Part shown: one piece after another, positions 36,153 through 45,171 of the stretch
How positions within the stretch are numbered: position 1 is the stretch's first letter
How the letters are laid out: each line of letters begins with the position of its first letter
Assembly: GCA_017577405.1 (NCBI GenBank)
Contig: PIUA01000019.1
Span: 62,001-126,000 of the forward strand
Length of the DNA stretch: 64,000 nt
Direction of reading: 5' to 3'
Source of the DNA: Bacillota bacterium
GTDB taxonomy: Bacteria; Bacillota; Limnochordia; Limnochordales; Limnochordaceae
Translations under genes and position numbers: made by a program
The notes under the pieces: model-generated
Seen by the model: the letters and a program-made list of their open reading frames with translations, nothing else
What the model was told of the DNA's origin: nothing
Database searches by the model: none

Positions 36153-37412
36153 TCAGGGGGCTCCCGTCCCCACCGCCTCCCGGATGGCCCAGAGGGTGGC
36201 CCGCACCCGGACCATCTGGGCGACGTCGTGGATCCGGAAGAGCTGGATCCCTTGGAGCATGGCGTAGGCCACCGCCGCTTCCGTCGCCTCGAGGAGCGCC
36301 TCGGGAGGCAGGCCCAGGAGATCCCGCAGGTAGTCCTTCCGGGAGGTGGCCAGGTAGACGGGCCGCCCCAGGGCAAGGAAGTCGGGGAGGGCACGCATGA
36401 TGGCCAGGTCCCGGCGCGGGTGCTTGCCAAAGTTGAGGCCCGGATCGATGAGGAGCTGCTCCCGAGGCACGCCGGCCGCCTCCGCCTGTCGCAGCCGCTC
36501 CCCCAGGATCCAGCGGACCGCATCGACGGTGGACGGGTACCCCGGATCGGTGTACTCGCTCTTAGGCCGCTGGGAAAGATGCATGAGGACCAGGGCCGCC
36601 CCCGTCTCCCGGGCGACGGTGAACATCTCCGGATCGGCGCCGCCGGAAATGTCGTTGATCAGAGTGGCCCCGGCTTCCACCGCGGCCCGGGCGACCTGGG
36701 GCTTGTAGGTGTCCACGGCCACGGGCAGCTCCAAGCGCCGCCGGAGGGCCTCCACCACCGGCGCCACCCGCTCTGCCTCAACCTCGGGCGGGAGCGGGAT
36801 GCCGCCCCGGGCCGACTCACCGCCGACCTCGATCCAGTCGCCGCCCTCTCGGGCGATCTCTTCGCCCCGGCGCAGGGCGGCGTCCATGCCGAAGTGGCGA
36901 GCTTTGGCGTAGAAGGAGTCGCGGGTGACGTTGAGGATGCCCAGGAGATACGGCGGGCGGTCTAAAGGGTAGGTCTGCGCTCCCGCCCGGAAGGCCGGGG
37001 GCAGGCCCCGGCCTGCCTCCACGCCCCGCCGGAGCGCGTCCGCCGCGGGCCGATCCTGGGCGGTCCACGCACCGGCCAGCTGGGTCAGCTGGCCCTCCGG
37101 CCCGCCGAGGATCAGCCCTTGGCCCCAGGCGGCATCGGAACTCCAGGCGGCCGGAGGCTCCCGCCGCCAGCGGGCCGGCCCCGGGGGGAGGTGGGCCAGT
37201 TCCGCCCCCCAGTCCCACCAGACCTCCAGACCTGCCTCCCGGGCGGTGCCCGCCAGGGCGGCCAGCCGCTCCCGGGAGGCCGCGGCCACCTTCACCGTCC
37301 ACCCACCGGTCTGGGGACCGAAGGTCCGGGAGCTTTGCCCACCGGGCCCGGTGAGGCGCCACGCCTGAATCCCGTCGCCCATGGGTACCCACACTGCCTG
37401 AGGCGTTGCCAT
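36153..37412 (-). CDS. folP: dihydropteroate synthase with N-terminal extension
   Basis: Couples 6-hydroxymethyl-dihydropterin diphosphate with p-aminobenzoate to dihydropteroate, the target of sulfonamides. The 419-aa product has the TIM-barrel motifs from about residue 155: [43 protein letters not shown] and DPGLNFGK. The first 150 residues (with the [13 protein letters not shown] segment) are extra, since ordinary enzymes have about 280 aa and start near the barrel. ATG 37412 follows GGGAGGAG and an extended -10 promoter at 37477. It is followed by folE. Confidence 0.88.
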   Translation of the reverse strand: MATPQAVWVPMGDGIQAWRLTGPGGQSSRTFGPQTGGWTVKVAAASRERLAALAGTAREAGLEVWWDWGAELAHLPPGPARWRREPPAAWSSDAAWGQGLILGGPEGQLTQLAGAWTAQDRPAADALRRGVEAGRGLPPAFRAGAQTYPLDRPPYLLGILNVTRDSFYAKARHFGMDAALRRGEEIAREGGDWIEVGGESARGGIPLPPEVEAERVAPVVEALRRRLELPVAVDTYKPQVARAAVEAGATLINDISGGADPEMFTVARETGAALVLMHLSQRPKSEYTDPGYPSTVDAVRWILGERLRQAEAAGVPREQLLIDPGLNFGKHPRRDLAIMRALPDFLALGRPVYLATSRKDYLRDLLGLPPEALLEATEAAVAYAMLQGIQLFRIHDVAQMVRVRATLWAIREAVGTGAP

Positions 37413-37476
37413 CGGACCGCTCCTCCCGCTTCCGCCCGCGCCACAGCAGCCCGAGCCGCTCTCGCGAATCCGCCTC

Positions 37477-37485
37477 ATTATAACA
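37477..37485 (-). promoter_or_regulatory. extended -10 promoter for folP-folE
   Basis: On the minus strand, TGTTATAAT is a perfect extended -10 (TGnTATAAT). No -35 box at 17 bases is visible, consistent with the extended type. Predicted transcription start is about 60 bases before ATG 37412. Confidence 0.6.
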
Positions 37486-37533
37486 CGGCCCAGGCCGCTG
37501 GTCTGGCAAGCCCCTCGGGGCGGGGGAACGCCT

Positions 37534-38640
37534 TCAGCTGGCGGCGGGGGGCTCCCACCCGCAGAGGGGATCCTCCGCCAGGTAGTCGCCCGTCACCGCA
37601 TAGGCGCGGGAGCGGGAGCCGCCGCAGTGGTCCTTGTAGGGGCAGCGGCCGCAGCGCCCTTTGAGCTGGGCCGGGTCCCGCAGGGCTTGGAGGATGGGGC
37701 TCTCCCAGTAGATCTTCTCGAGGGGGTCCTGCCGCACGTGGCCCACTTCCAGAGGAAGGAAGCCGCTGGGGTAGACCTGCCCCCGGTGGGAGATGAAGAT
37801 GTTCCCCTTGCCCGCATTGACGCCGGGCCGGAGGGTCTCAGGATCCTGGCCCCGGCGCTGGGCCAGGACCCGGCGGAATTGGGGCCCTTCGGTGGTCTTC
37901 ACCCGGAAGGGGGCCTTCTCCGCGAGCTGGGCCAGCCAGTGGAGGAAGGCCTCGTACTCCTGGGGGCCGAGGGGCTCCAGCTCCCGCCCCCGGCCCGTCG
38001 GCACCAGGATGAAAAGATCCCACTGGACCGCGTCCAGGATCTGCACCAGCTCCGCCAACCGGTCCAGGTGGGGCCGCGTGGTGCGGCAGACAGTGGTGTT
38101 GATCTGGAAGGGGACGCCCGCCTCCCGGGCGGCTTCAATGGCCTTCAGGGTCCGGCGGAAGGTGCCCCGGACCCGGCGGAAGCCGTCGTGGATCACCTCG
38201 TCGGGTCCATCGAGGCTGAAGGAGAGGGAGTCCACCCCCGCCTCCCGGAAGCGGCGCATCGCTTCGGGGGTGGCCCGGGCGGTGCCGGCGGGCGCGGCCG
38301 AGACCCGCAAGCCCCGGCTCTTGGCGTAGGCGATCAGGTCGAAGAGGTCGTCCCGCATCAGGGGGTCGCCGCCCGTTAGGATTAAGAGGGCCGGGTTTAG
38401 GCGGGCCACCGAGTCGATGAGGGCGAAGCCCTCCTCGGTGGTCAGCTCTTCCGGGTGACGGAGCGGCTCGGCCGAGGCCCGGCAGTGGACGCAGGCCAGC
38501 GCGCAGGCGTTGGTCACTTCCCAAATAACGATCACCGGCCGGGTGGCCAGATCCCACCCCTGGCCGTGGGGGTGCCGGGCCGGCTGGCCCGCGCCCCCGG
38601 GCGGGATCGAGGGAGCGGATCGCAGCGGATGGGCGGACAT
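37534..38640 (-). CDS. radical SAM / SPASM-type protein
   Basis: A 368-aa iron-sulfur enzyme. The radical SAM cluster is bound by CALACVHC (CxxxCxxC, residues about 46-53), followed by LILTGGDPLMRDDLF (GGE-like SAM contact), and the C-terminal region has additional cysteines (CGRCPYKDHCGGSRSRAYA and CGW) that resemble a SPASM-type auxiliary cluster, as in the heme d1/AhbD-like and peptide-modifying groups. Substrate unknown. ATG 38640 follows GGGGGAA. It lies 84 bases behind lptA on the same strand; a link to the envelope cluster is only positional. Confidence 0.85.
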   Translation of the reverse strand: MSAHPLRSAPSIPPGGAGQPARHPHGQGWDLATRPVIVIWEVTNACALACVHCRASAEPLRHPEELTTEEGFALIDSVARLNPALLILTGGDPLMRDDLFDLIAYAKSRGLRVSAAPAGTARATPEAMRRFREAGVDSLSFSLDGPDEVIHDGFRRVRGTFRRTLKAIEAAREAGVPFQINTTVCRTTRPHLDRLAELVQILDAVQWDLFILVPTGRGRELEPLGPQEYEAFLHWLAQLAEKAPFRVKTTEGPQFRRVLAQRRGQDPETLRPGVNAGKGNIFISHRGQVYPSGFLPLEVGHVRQDPLEKIYWESPILQALRDPAQLKGRCGRCPYKDHCGGSRSRAYAVTGDYLAEDPLCGWEPPAAS

Positions 38641-38724
38641 GAGACGGTTCCCCCCTTACTCCCGAGTCTAGCCTTCGGGGGCCCACCTCACAAGGTGCCT
38701 CTCCCCCGGGACGGATGTCCCGGA

Positions 38725-39441
38725 TCAGGACCCGGCGTCAGACGGCTCGTCCCGAGGGTCCTCCTCCACCTGGAAGAGAAGCTCCGCGGGGCCGAAGAGG
38801 GTGATCTCCCCCGTCTCCAGCACAACGGTCACCCGCTCGGCCGACTCCACGGCCCCGGTGCTCCACTCGCCCGACACCCGGCCCGCAAGTTCCGCCTGGC
38901 CCAGGCGGTCCCAGAACCGGGCCTGATCGGCGGCGAACCACCGGTCCTCCTCCTCCAGCCGGACGGCCCCTTCGGCCCAGGCCTCGCCCTGGAGGGCCTG
39001 GTAGGTGAGCCGGGCGGCGGTCAGGCGGCTGACCCGTCCATCCTCCCCGGCCCGCTCCAGGCGGACGCGACCCTCGAGATGGTACCGCTCCGGGCCCAGA
39101 TCGGCCTCGAGCCGGTCGGCCTCGACGGTGAGGCCCGGCTCCTCCAGGCGGACCTGGCCGGCCAGGATCAGGCGGTTCGCCTCGGGATCGTACTCGGCCC
39201 GCCGGGCCTGCAAGGTCCGCTGGCCGTACTCAGCCACCACCTGCCCTGTGGGGGGGGCCAGCACGTACCGGCCCGTCCCCGCCTCCACATAGCCGGTGGT
39301 CGCCTGCCGGTCGGCCTCCACCACCCGAAGGCGGAGCGCCTCCGCGTGCCCCGCGGGCGCCAGGACCCCGGCCGCGAGGACCGCCACCAGCAGCCATCCC
39401 GTCATCCGCACCCCGCGGGCGGTCATGACCCGTCCGTCCAT
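38725..39441 (-). CDS. lptA: LptA-like periplasmic lipopolysaccharide bridge protein
   Basis: A 238-aa exported protein with an N-terminal signal peptide (hydrophobic core in GWLLVAVLAAGVLAPAGHA) followed by tandem beta-strands of the OstA/LptA jelly-roll: the repeating pattern Y/EADRLEADLGPERYHLEG...RLERAGEDGRVSRLTA and LEEPGLTVEADRLEA is typical. In Gram-negative bacteria LptA polymers carry LPS across the periplasm between LptC and LptD. ATG 39441 follows AAAGGAGGCAGG. It is 48 bases behind lptC on the same strand. Confidence 0.8.
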   Translation of the reverse strand: MDGRVMTARGVRMTGWLLVAVLAAGVLAPAGHAEALRLRVVEADRQATTGYVEAGTGRYVLAPPTGQVVAEYGQRTLQARRAEYDPEANRLILAGQVRLEEPGLTVEADRLEADLGPERYHLEGRVRLERAGEDGRVSRLTAARLTYQALQGEAWAEGAVRLEEEDRWFAADQARFWDRLGQAELAGRVSGEWSTGAVESAERVTVVLETGEITLFGPAELLFQVEEDPRDEPSDAGS

Positions 39442-39489
39442 GATTCTCCTGCCTCCTTTCGGCCCCCGCCCCACGCGGCTTGGCACCGG

Positions 39490-40149
39490 TCAACGGTCGG
39501 GCAGGGTGGGGAGCACCCAGTCGATGGGGCCCACCAGCTCCAGTCGCTCCTCCCCGTCGAACCAGCGGGCCCCATCGGCCGTCAGACGCTGGCCGTCGGG
39601 CCGCACCACCTCCACCCCCCCTGCCAGGTGGAGGATGCCCGTGGCCGCGTCGGCCGTCAGCCGCCCCGCGGTGAGCCGGTCGCCCGCCAGGGTGGCCCGC
39701 ACTTGGCTGGCCGCCTCCAGCCGGCCCGCCTCCCCGTGCCAGACCACCGCCTCCGTCTCCAGGCGGCCCCCTGATGTCAGCTCCATCTCCACCTGCCCCT
39801 CCAGCTCCAGGCCGTTGGTGGCCGGGATCCACCGGCCCCGGGCCGCCCGCAGGGTGAGCCACGGGTCCTCATCCCGGTAGAAGAGGCCCCGTTCGACCCC
39901 TTCCAGCGCGACGGCCCCCTCCCCCTCGGCCAGGGCGCCCACCTCCAGGGTCCATTGGAGCTCGCCCTCGAGGAAGCCGTCGACGGTCACCCCTTCCAGA
40001 CGGGGCGGGGCGGGCCCTTCGTCGGGCGGCGGCGGTGGCCCGGGCCGGCCCCCGCCGCCCAGCCACGCCGCCAGCGCCACCCCCAGGCCCAAAACCAGCA
40101 GGATGGGGAGCCATGGAAGGGGTCGGCCGCGGGCTGGTCCCAGGGCCAT
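39490..40149 (-). CDS. lptC: LptC-like inner-membrane lipopolysaccharide export protein
   Basis: A 219-aa protein with a single N-terminal transmembrane helix (LPILLVLGLGVALAAWLG) and a periplasmic jelly-roll similar to LptA: LEGVTVDGFLEGELQWTLEVG, LEGQVEMELTSGG and LTADGARWFDGEE are spaced as in LptC. It should receive LPS from the LptB2FG ATPase complex and hand it to LptA. ATG 40149 overlaps the lptD stop in TGATG, so the two are translated in sequence. LptB, LptF and LptG are not in this window. Confidence 0.78.
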   Translation of the reverse strand: MALGPARGRPLPWLPILLVLGLGVALAAWLGGGGRPGPPPPPDEGPAPPRLEGVTVDGFLEGELQWTLEVGALAEGEGAVALEGVERGLFYRDEDPWLTLRAARGRWIPATNGLELEGQVEMELTSGGRLETEAVVWHGEAGRLEAASQVRATLAGDRLTAGRLTADAATGILHLAGGVEVVRPDGQRLTADGARWFDGEERLELVGPIDWVLPTLPDR

Positions 40150-42401
40150 CAGGAGGTCACCTCCTGGACGACGGCCCGCATGTTTGGAAGTTGGAAGAGG
40201 CTGGACGCCTCCGCCTCCCACCCCAGCTGGAGGGGGGTGGTGGGGAAGGCATTGAGGTGGTACTCGAGCCAGATGGCCTTGTTCACCACATCGAAGCGGA
40301 GGCCCACCGTCCGGCAGTCGGAGGTGTAGGTGAGGCTCAGCTGGCCCAGGAGGGCGCCCAAGGTGGTCTCGTCCTCGTCCAGGGCATAGGCCACCTCGCC
40401 CTGGACCGCCCAGCGCTCCCCCAAGGGGAGCGCGAGGATGGCGTCGTACCGGGTCCAGGTCTGGTCCGGCACGTCGTAATGGCCGGCCGCCCCCACCGTC
40501 ACCTTCTCGCCCAGGCTCACCTGGACCAAGCCGGCCAGATCGGTCAGCTCGTCCTCAAGGAGATCATACCTCGCAAAGGTTCCCGCCCAGAGGGCGCCCC
40601 TTCGGGCCTCCAGCAGAAGTTCCAGCCGCTCCCGCGCCTTCCACGCTTCTGTGTGGGCGTGAAAGGGGGTCTCGCCCCAGGCGTCCTGGATGGTGTAGCG
40701 CAGCTCACCCGTGAAGGCGGCGCTGGGGCGGTACTGGAGGGTCCAGGTGCTGCCCGCGTAGAGGAGTTCCTCCGCCGTCTCGTACCACCACTGGCCCGCC
40801 CAGGTGCTCAGCCCCAGGCTCCAGGGCCCGGCCAGCGGCAAGCGGGTCCCGCTGCTCCGGAACCCCAGGTGGGCCCCTTCCAGCCAGCCCGTGGGGCCGT
40901 CAGCCCGTTCTTCCTGGTAGCGGCCCGCCTGGGTGAAGAGCCGGAGCCGGGTCCCTTGAAGGGGCTGGGGCCAGAGGCGGGCGGGCAGGGTGTACCCCAG
41001 CTCCCCTTCGGGGGCCCGTCCAAAGCGGGTCCAGGCGTTGGTGCCGGGGATCTTGTACTGGAGGATCTGGCTGTGGAGCGTCCACCCGCCCCGGAGTGCA
41101 GCATCCCACGAGCCCCAGCGGCCCTCCACCGCGCCCTGGTAGCCCAGGTACTGGTGGAGGTCGGCGCCCTTCTGCCACCGCCGGCCCTGGGTGCCGGCGC
41201 TCAGCCGCAAGGGGCCCAGCTCCTGCCCCAGGCTCAGGTCGGCCCCTTCCTTGAGAAGGGCCTCTCCTTCCTCCCGCCCCCGCTCCTGGTGACCCCGTAC
41301 GCCCACGGAGGTCCCATCCTGACGGTAGGTGAGGGCCAGGTCGTGCTCCAGGGCCCAGTCGGCCCGCTGGGAGGTGGAGGCGGGTCGCGTCTCCCAGTAG
41401 GTGCCGGCATAGACCGCCTCCACCGGCCAGTTGGCCGCGGCGGGCAAATCGATCCGGGTCCGCAAGCGGTACCGGGGCTCGGCCTCCTCCCGGCCCTTCA
41501 CCTCCGACGGCGGGTTCTGAAGCCAGTCGGCCCCCACCGTCCAGGAGGCGGGGCCCAGGGGGACGCGCTGGGTGACCCCCAAACCCCAGCCGGAGAACTG
41601 GTGGTAGCCCACGTGGAGGAGGCCCAGGCGATCGGCCCGGGTGTCGTAGGCGTAGGCCATCCGGATGTACCAGCCATCCTCCTCGGTCCAACCCACCTCC
41701 GGCGGCTGGAAGGGGGAGGTGCCCATCTCGTCGTCGGGGTCCAGGGAGATCGTCACCCGGGGCCAGTAGAGGAGCGGGATCGCCCCCTCCACGTAGACCA
41801 CGTGCCGGAGGACCATCACCTCGCCCGGCCAAATCTCGATCTCCCGGGCCCGGACGTGGTACTCCGGGTGGTCCAAGCCGCAGGTGGTGAGGGTGGCCCC
41901 ACCGATGTGGATGTGGGCGACGGTCCCCTCCACCCGGGGCGCCTGGAGGCGCAGGCTCCCGGAAGCGCCCGCGGGCTGGAGCTCCGCCTCCCCTTCGCCT
42001 AAGACGAAGGCGCCCGTGGCCAGGTTGTAGGTCAACCACGCCCCCTGCCAGTGCCCCGACTCCGTTTCCAGGCGGACCTGGCCGGTAAAGAGGGCCTCCT
42101 GGCGGGCGAGATCGGCTTCCAGGGCTTGGGCCTCGATGGTGATGGCGCCATGCCCGAAGTGCACGTCGGTGGCCACGAGCCACTGGGTGTGGGGGTCGTA
42201 GCTGGCCTCCCCGTTGACGCGGAGGCGGAGCGGGGTGCTTGCCGCCTCACCCGGCAGAACCAGCCCGGCCAGCAGCCCGAAGAGGAGGGCCAGGGCTGCC
42301 AGCCAGCGGGAGGCCTGAGACGCCCGGCCCCTCCGGCCAGGGGCTGGCGGCGAGGCTCTGGGCCCAACGGTTGCCCCCCCTCGGTGCTCCCCCTGCGCCA
42401 C
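40149..42401 (-). CDS. lptD: LptD-like outer-membrane lipopolysaccharide assembly protein
   Basis: A 750-aa outer-membrane protein in the LptD family. A signal peptide (hydrophobic core WLAALALLFGLLAGLVL) precedes an N-terminal OstA jelly-roll (about 55-180, ALEADLARQEALFTGQVRLET), then a long run of amphipathic strands with the alternating aromatic pattern of a beta-barrel (about 210-750). The segment TTCGLDHPEYHVRA is the conserved end of the N-terminal domain. Two cysteines, about residues 174 and 696 (YTSDCRTVGL), sit where LptD forms interdomain disulfides. GTG 42401 is six bases behind GAGGGGGG; the track start at 42536 is less likely. Its presence implies an LPS-bearing outer membrane. 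Confidence 0.82.
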   Translation of the reverse strand: MAQGEHRGGATVGPRASPPAPGRRGRASQASRWLAALALLFGLLAGLVLPGEAASTPLRLRVNGEASYDPHTQWLVATDVHFGHGAITIEAQALEADLARQEALFTGQVRLETESGHWQGAWLTYNLATGAFVLGEGEAELQPAGASGSLRLQAPRVEGTVAHIHIGGATLTTCGLDHPEYHVRAREIEIWPGEVMVLRHVVYVEGAIPLLYWPRVTISLDPDDEMGTSPFQPPEVGWTEEDGWYIRMAYAYDTRADRLGLLHVGYHQFSGWGLGVTQRVPLGPASWTVGADWLQNPPSEVKGREEAEPRYRLRTRIDLPAAANWPVEAVYAGTYWETRPASTSQRADWALEHDLALTYRQDGTSVGVRGHQERGREEGEALLKEGADLSLGQELGPLRLSAGTQGRRWQKGADLHQYLGYQGAVEGRWGSWDAALRGGWTLHSQILQYKIPGTNAWTRFGRAPEGELGYTLPARLWPQPLQGTRLRLFTQAGRYQEERADGPTGWLEGAHLGFRSSGTRLPLAGPWSLGLSTWAGQWWYETAEELLYAGSTWTLQYRPSAAFTGELRYTIQDAWGETPFHAHTEAWKARERLELLLEARRGALWAGTFARYDLLEDELTDLAGLVQVSLGEKVTVGAAGHYDVPDQTWTRYDAILALPLGERWAVQGEVAYALDEDETTLGALLGQLSLTYTSDCRTVGLRFDVVNKAIWLEYHLNAFPTTPLQLGWEAEASSLFQLPNMRAVVQEVTS

Positions 42402-42592
42402 AGCCGTCCCCCCTCGCCTCTCCACCGTGTCCCCCGGCCCCCGGGGCCGTGGTGACAGGCTTCGACGAGGGTGGAGGGGCCACCTCCAGAGAGGAGCGAC
42501 TCGCGAGATGGGAAGGCCTTCCTCTCCAGTTCCCAAGGGTTCAGGCCGAATGCAAATCTTGGGGAAGAGGGTTCAAAGACAGGGTGACGGCC

Positions 42593-43819
42593 ATGGGTGG
42601 TCTCTTCCAGGGAGATGGACTCCCCCGGGCGGGAGGCGCTGGCCGGGCCCGGCGGTGGCGCTCGTTCGCCAGCCGGGTTGCCGTGCTGACCGCCGTCTTG
42701 ATCGCGCTGGTCTTGGTGGTTCCCGCCCGTTCCGACGCCCCAGCGCCTGAACCCACCTCCGCACCGGAGGCGGCCGAGCCCTTCCACATGCCGCCCCCGC
42801 CTGACGGGGTCCGGGGGGTCTACGTCACCGGCGCCCTGGCCGCCAGCCCCCAGATGGACCGTCTCTTGGACCGGCTCGCGGGCACGGAGATCAACACCAT
42901 TGTCCTCGAGTTGAAAGACGAGCTGGGCCGGATCACCTTCCGCTCGTCCAACCCCCTGGCCCAGGCCATGGGCGCGGTGCGGGGCGAGTTGGGCGATCTG
43001 CGGGCGTTGGTGGACCGGCTCCACCGCCGGGGCTTCTACGTGGTGGGGCGGATGGTCGCCTTCCGGGATCACCGGCTGGCCCTCCAGCGGCCCGAGCTGG
43101 CCCTGAAGGATGTGCAGGGGAACATCTGGCGGGACCGCCAGGGGATCGCCTGGATCAATCCCGCCCAGGAAGAAGCGTGGGCCTACCTGATTGACCTGGC
43201 GGTGGAGGCCGCCCTGGCGGGCGTGGATGAGATCCAGTGGGACTACGTCCGCTTCCCCACCGACGGCCCCTTGGACCGGCTGGTCTATCCGGAAGGGATC
43301 CGGCGGGAGGAGACCATCGCCGCCTTCCTGGCCGCCTCCCGGCAAGCCCTGCGCCCTGTCGGGGCCTACACCAGCGCCGACCTCTTCGGCTTCGCCGCCC
43401 TCACCCGAGGCGACATGGGGATCGGCCACCAGCTGGAGGTCCTGGCGGAGCAGGTGGACGTGGTCTCCCTCATGCTCTACCCCTCCCACTTCCCGCCGGG
43501 GGCCCTGGGGCTGGAAGACCCGGACCGGGCCCCCTACGAGACGGTCCTCCGCTCCCTCAAGGCGGCCGCGCAGCGGGTCGATCGGCGGAAGCTGCGGCCC
43601 TGGCTCCAGTCCTTCAGCCTCCGGAACCCCTATGGCCCCCAGGAAGTGTGGGCCCAGATTCTTGCCGCCCAAGAGGTGGAGGTGTCGGGGTGGCTCCTCT
43701 GGAACCCTTCGGGGAGGTACACCACCCCCCGGCAGCTGATGGGGTCCACCGCCCCGGTCCAGGAGGCGGCCCTCCAGCGGCCGGTTGAGAAAGAGGGAGT
43801 CGATGAGCCACGAGGTTAA
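42593..43819 (+). CDS. glycoside-hydrolase-like (DUF4015 family) protein
   Basis: A 408-aa membrane-anchored or secreted protein. One hydrophobic helix (about 27-45) is followed by a TIM-barrel domain (about 72-390) with the DUF4015 landmarks VRGVYVTGALAASP, ELKDELGRITF, WDYVRFPTDG and LMLYPSHFPPG. DUF4015 members are predicted glycosyl hydrolases, with acidic residues in the EIQWDYVRFP and barrel segments as likely catalytic groups; substrate unknown. ATG 42593 follows AGGGTGACGG. It is divergent from lptD and overlaps the thioesterase gene downstream by 17 bases. Confidence 0.8.
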   Translation: MGGLFQGDGLPRAGGAGRARRWRSFASRVAVLTAVLIALVLVVPARSDAPAPEPTSAPEAAEPFHMPPPPDGVRGVYVTGALAASPQMDRLLDRLAGTEINTIVLELKDELGRITFRSSNPLAQAMGAVRGELGDLRALVDRLHRRGFYVVGRMVAFRDHRLALQRPELALKDVQGNIWRDRQGIAWINPAQEEAWAYLIDLAVEAALAGVDEIQWDYVRFPTDGPLDRLVYPEGIRREETIAAFLAASRQALRPVGAYTSADLFGFAALTRGDMGIGHQLEVLAEQVDVVSLMLYPSHFPPGALGLEDPDRAPYETVLRSLKAAAQRVDRRKLRPWLQSFSLRNPYGPQEVWAQILAAQEVEVSGWLLWNPSGRYTTPRQLMGSTAPVQEAALQRPVEKEGVDEPRG

Positions 43820-44303
43820 GCCCCCCAAGCCCTCAGCTCCCCCGGGCGAGGCGCCGCCGGCGGACGGTCCCGAGGCGATCCAGCGGGAGCTCCTCCAGCG
43901 CGCCCTGGAGGGCTTGGCCGGTGGCGACATGCTCAGCTTCATGCAGCTCTTGCCCATGGAGCGCTGGCACGATGGGGAGTGGTCCGTCGCCCGGATCCCC
44001 CTTCTGCCCATCTTCCTCAACCCCATGGGGATCCTCCACGGCGGGGTGACGGCCATCTTTCTCGACTCGCTCATGGGCTGGAGTCTGGCCGAGCAGGCCG
44101 GCCGCCCGGTGGTCACCGTCCAGCTGAACGTCAACTACGTCAAACCTGGCCGGGGCCCGTGGGTGGTGGTCCGGGCCCGGCCCACTCATATCGGCCGGTT
44201 TACCGGCGTGGCCGAGGGCCGGGTGGAAGACCACGAGGGCCAGCTGATCAGCCAGGGGACGGGCACCTTCTTCTTTACGGGGGACGGGGACGGGACGGGG
44301 TAA
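43803..44303 (+). CDS. PaaI-type hotdog thioesterase
   Basis: A 166-aa acyl-CoA thioesterase-like protein. The hotdog core contains the family motif NPMGILHGGVTAIFLDSLMG (catalytic region) followed by the strands VVTVQLNVNYVKPGRG and WVVVRARPTHIGRF. An N-terminal proline-rich extension of about 35 residues is unusual. ATG 43803 (AGAGGGAG upstream) lies inside the end of the DUF4015 gene, implying co-translation. The acyl substrate is unknown. Confidence 0.82.
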   Translation: MSHEVKPPKPSAPPGEAPPADGPEAIQRELLQRALEGLAGGDMLSFMQLLPMERWHDGEWSVARIPLLPIFLNPMGILHGGVTAIFLDSLMGWSLAEQAGRPVVTVQLNVNYVKPGRGPWVVVRARPTHIGRFTGVAEGRVEDHEGQLISQGTGTFFFTGDGDGTG

Positions 44304-44408
44304 GCTGGCTGGACACTTGTCCCTGGCAAGTCGGGTCATTTGCCTATGTCGCACGAACTGGTACCCGTGCCAGAATGAGGGTGCAGTCGGGAAGGGGGTT
44401 GCACCCTC

Positions 44409-44666
44409 ATGGCTATGGCAAGCCTCTACGGTGGAGCAACCGGCGGCTACCGGGATGCCACGCCTCAGCTGCGGGATGAAGGCTCGCCGGACGAGCCCCA
44501 GTTCCAGCGTCCCTTGGTGCGGGTCAACATTGAGACGGGCGAGGTGCTCATCTCCCTCTGGCCCCAAAAGTTGACGGAGCAGCGCCTCCGGCGGGCGGAG
44601 CCGGCGTCGACCATCTCGGACCAGGAGCTCCAGAAGCTGGTGGAGGAACACCAGGCCCGGGTCTGA
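44409..44666 (+). CDS. small hypothetical protein
   Basis: An 85-aa protein: a flexible glycine- and proline-rich start, a beta-hairpin-like middle (LVRVNIETGEVLISLWP) and a charged helical end (ISDQELQKLVEEHQARV). No family is recognised. ATG 44409 follows GGAAGGGGG ten bases upstream. It stands alone between the thioesterase and the convergent adenosine-specific kinase gene. Confidence 0.6.
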   Translation: MAMASLYGGATGGYRDATPQLRDEGSPDEPQFQRPLVRVNIETGEVLISLWPQKLTEQRLRRAEPASTISDQELQKLVEEHQARV

Positions 44667-44688
44667 CCGGCACCGGCCGCCAGAGGGT

Positions 44689-45171
44689 TCAGAGCTTGTA
44701 GCCCAGGGTCCGGAGGAGGCCCCGCCGCTTCTCCACGTCCTCAGCCGTCTCCACACCCAGGGGCGGCTGGCCGTCCACCACACCCAGGATCCCCCGACCC
44801 TGGTCAGTGGTGGCCACAATCACCTGGACGGGGTTGGCGGTGGCACAGTAAATCCGGCAGACCTCGGGGACCGCTTTGATGGCGTTCAGCACCTGGATGG
44901 GAAAGCCGTTCCGCATGAAGATGATGAACGCGTGGCCCGCGCCGATGGCCTGGATGTTCTCCCGGGCCAGCTCGATCATCTCCGGATCGTTCCCGCTGGT
45001 CCGCACCAGGCGGGGCCCTGAGGCCTCGTTGAACCCGATGCCGAACCGGATCCCGCCGCCGGCGCCGGCCATGGCCTCGTGCAGGTCCTCCACGGTCTTG
45101 ATGAAGTGGCTCTGACCGAGGATCAGGTTGACATCCTCGGGCTTGCGGATGGAGACCAACTCCGTCTGCAC
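44689..45171 (-). CDS. adenosine-specific kinase family protein
   Basis: A 160-aa protein of the adenosine-specific kinase (PF04008/DUF355) family, common in archaea and thermophilic bacteria. Diagnostic stretches are ILGQSHFIKTVEDLHEAM, FGIGFNEASGPRLVRTSGND and FPIQVLNAIKAVPEVC with GILGVVDGQPP near the end. The family member from Pyrobaculum was reported to bind adenosine; the physiological role is unsettled. GTG 45171 is seven bases behind AAGGAGG. Confidence 0.87.
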   Translation of the reverse strand: MQTELVSIRKPEDVNLILGQSHFIKTVEDLHEAMAGAGGGIRFGIGFNEASGPRLVRTSGNDPEMIELARENIQAIGAGHAFIIFMRNGFPIQVLNAIKAVPEVCRIYCATANPVQVIVATTDQGRGILGVVDGQPPLGVETAEDVEKRRGLLRTLGYKL

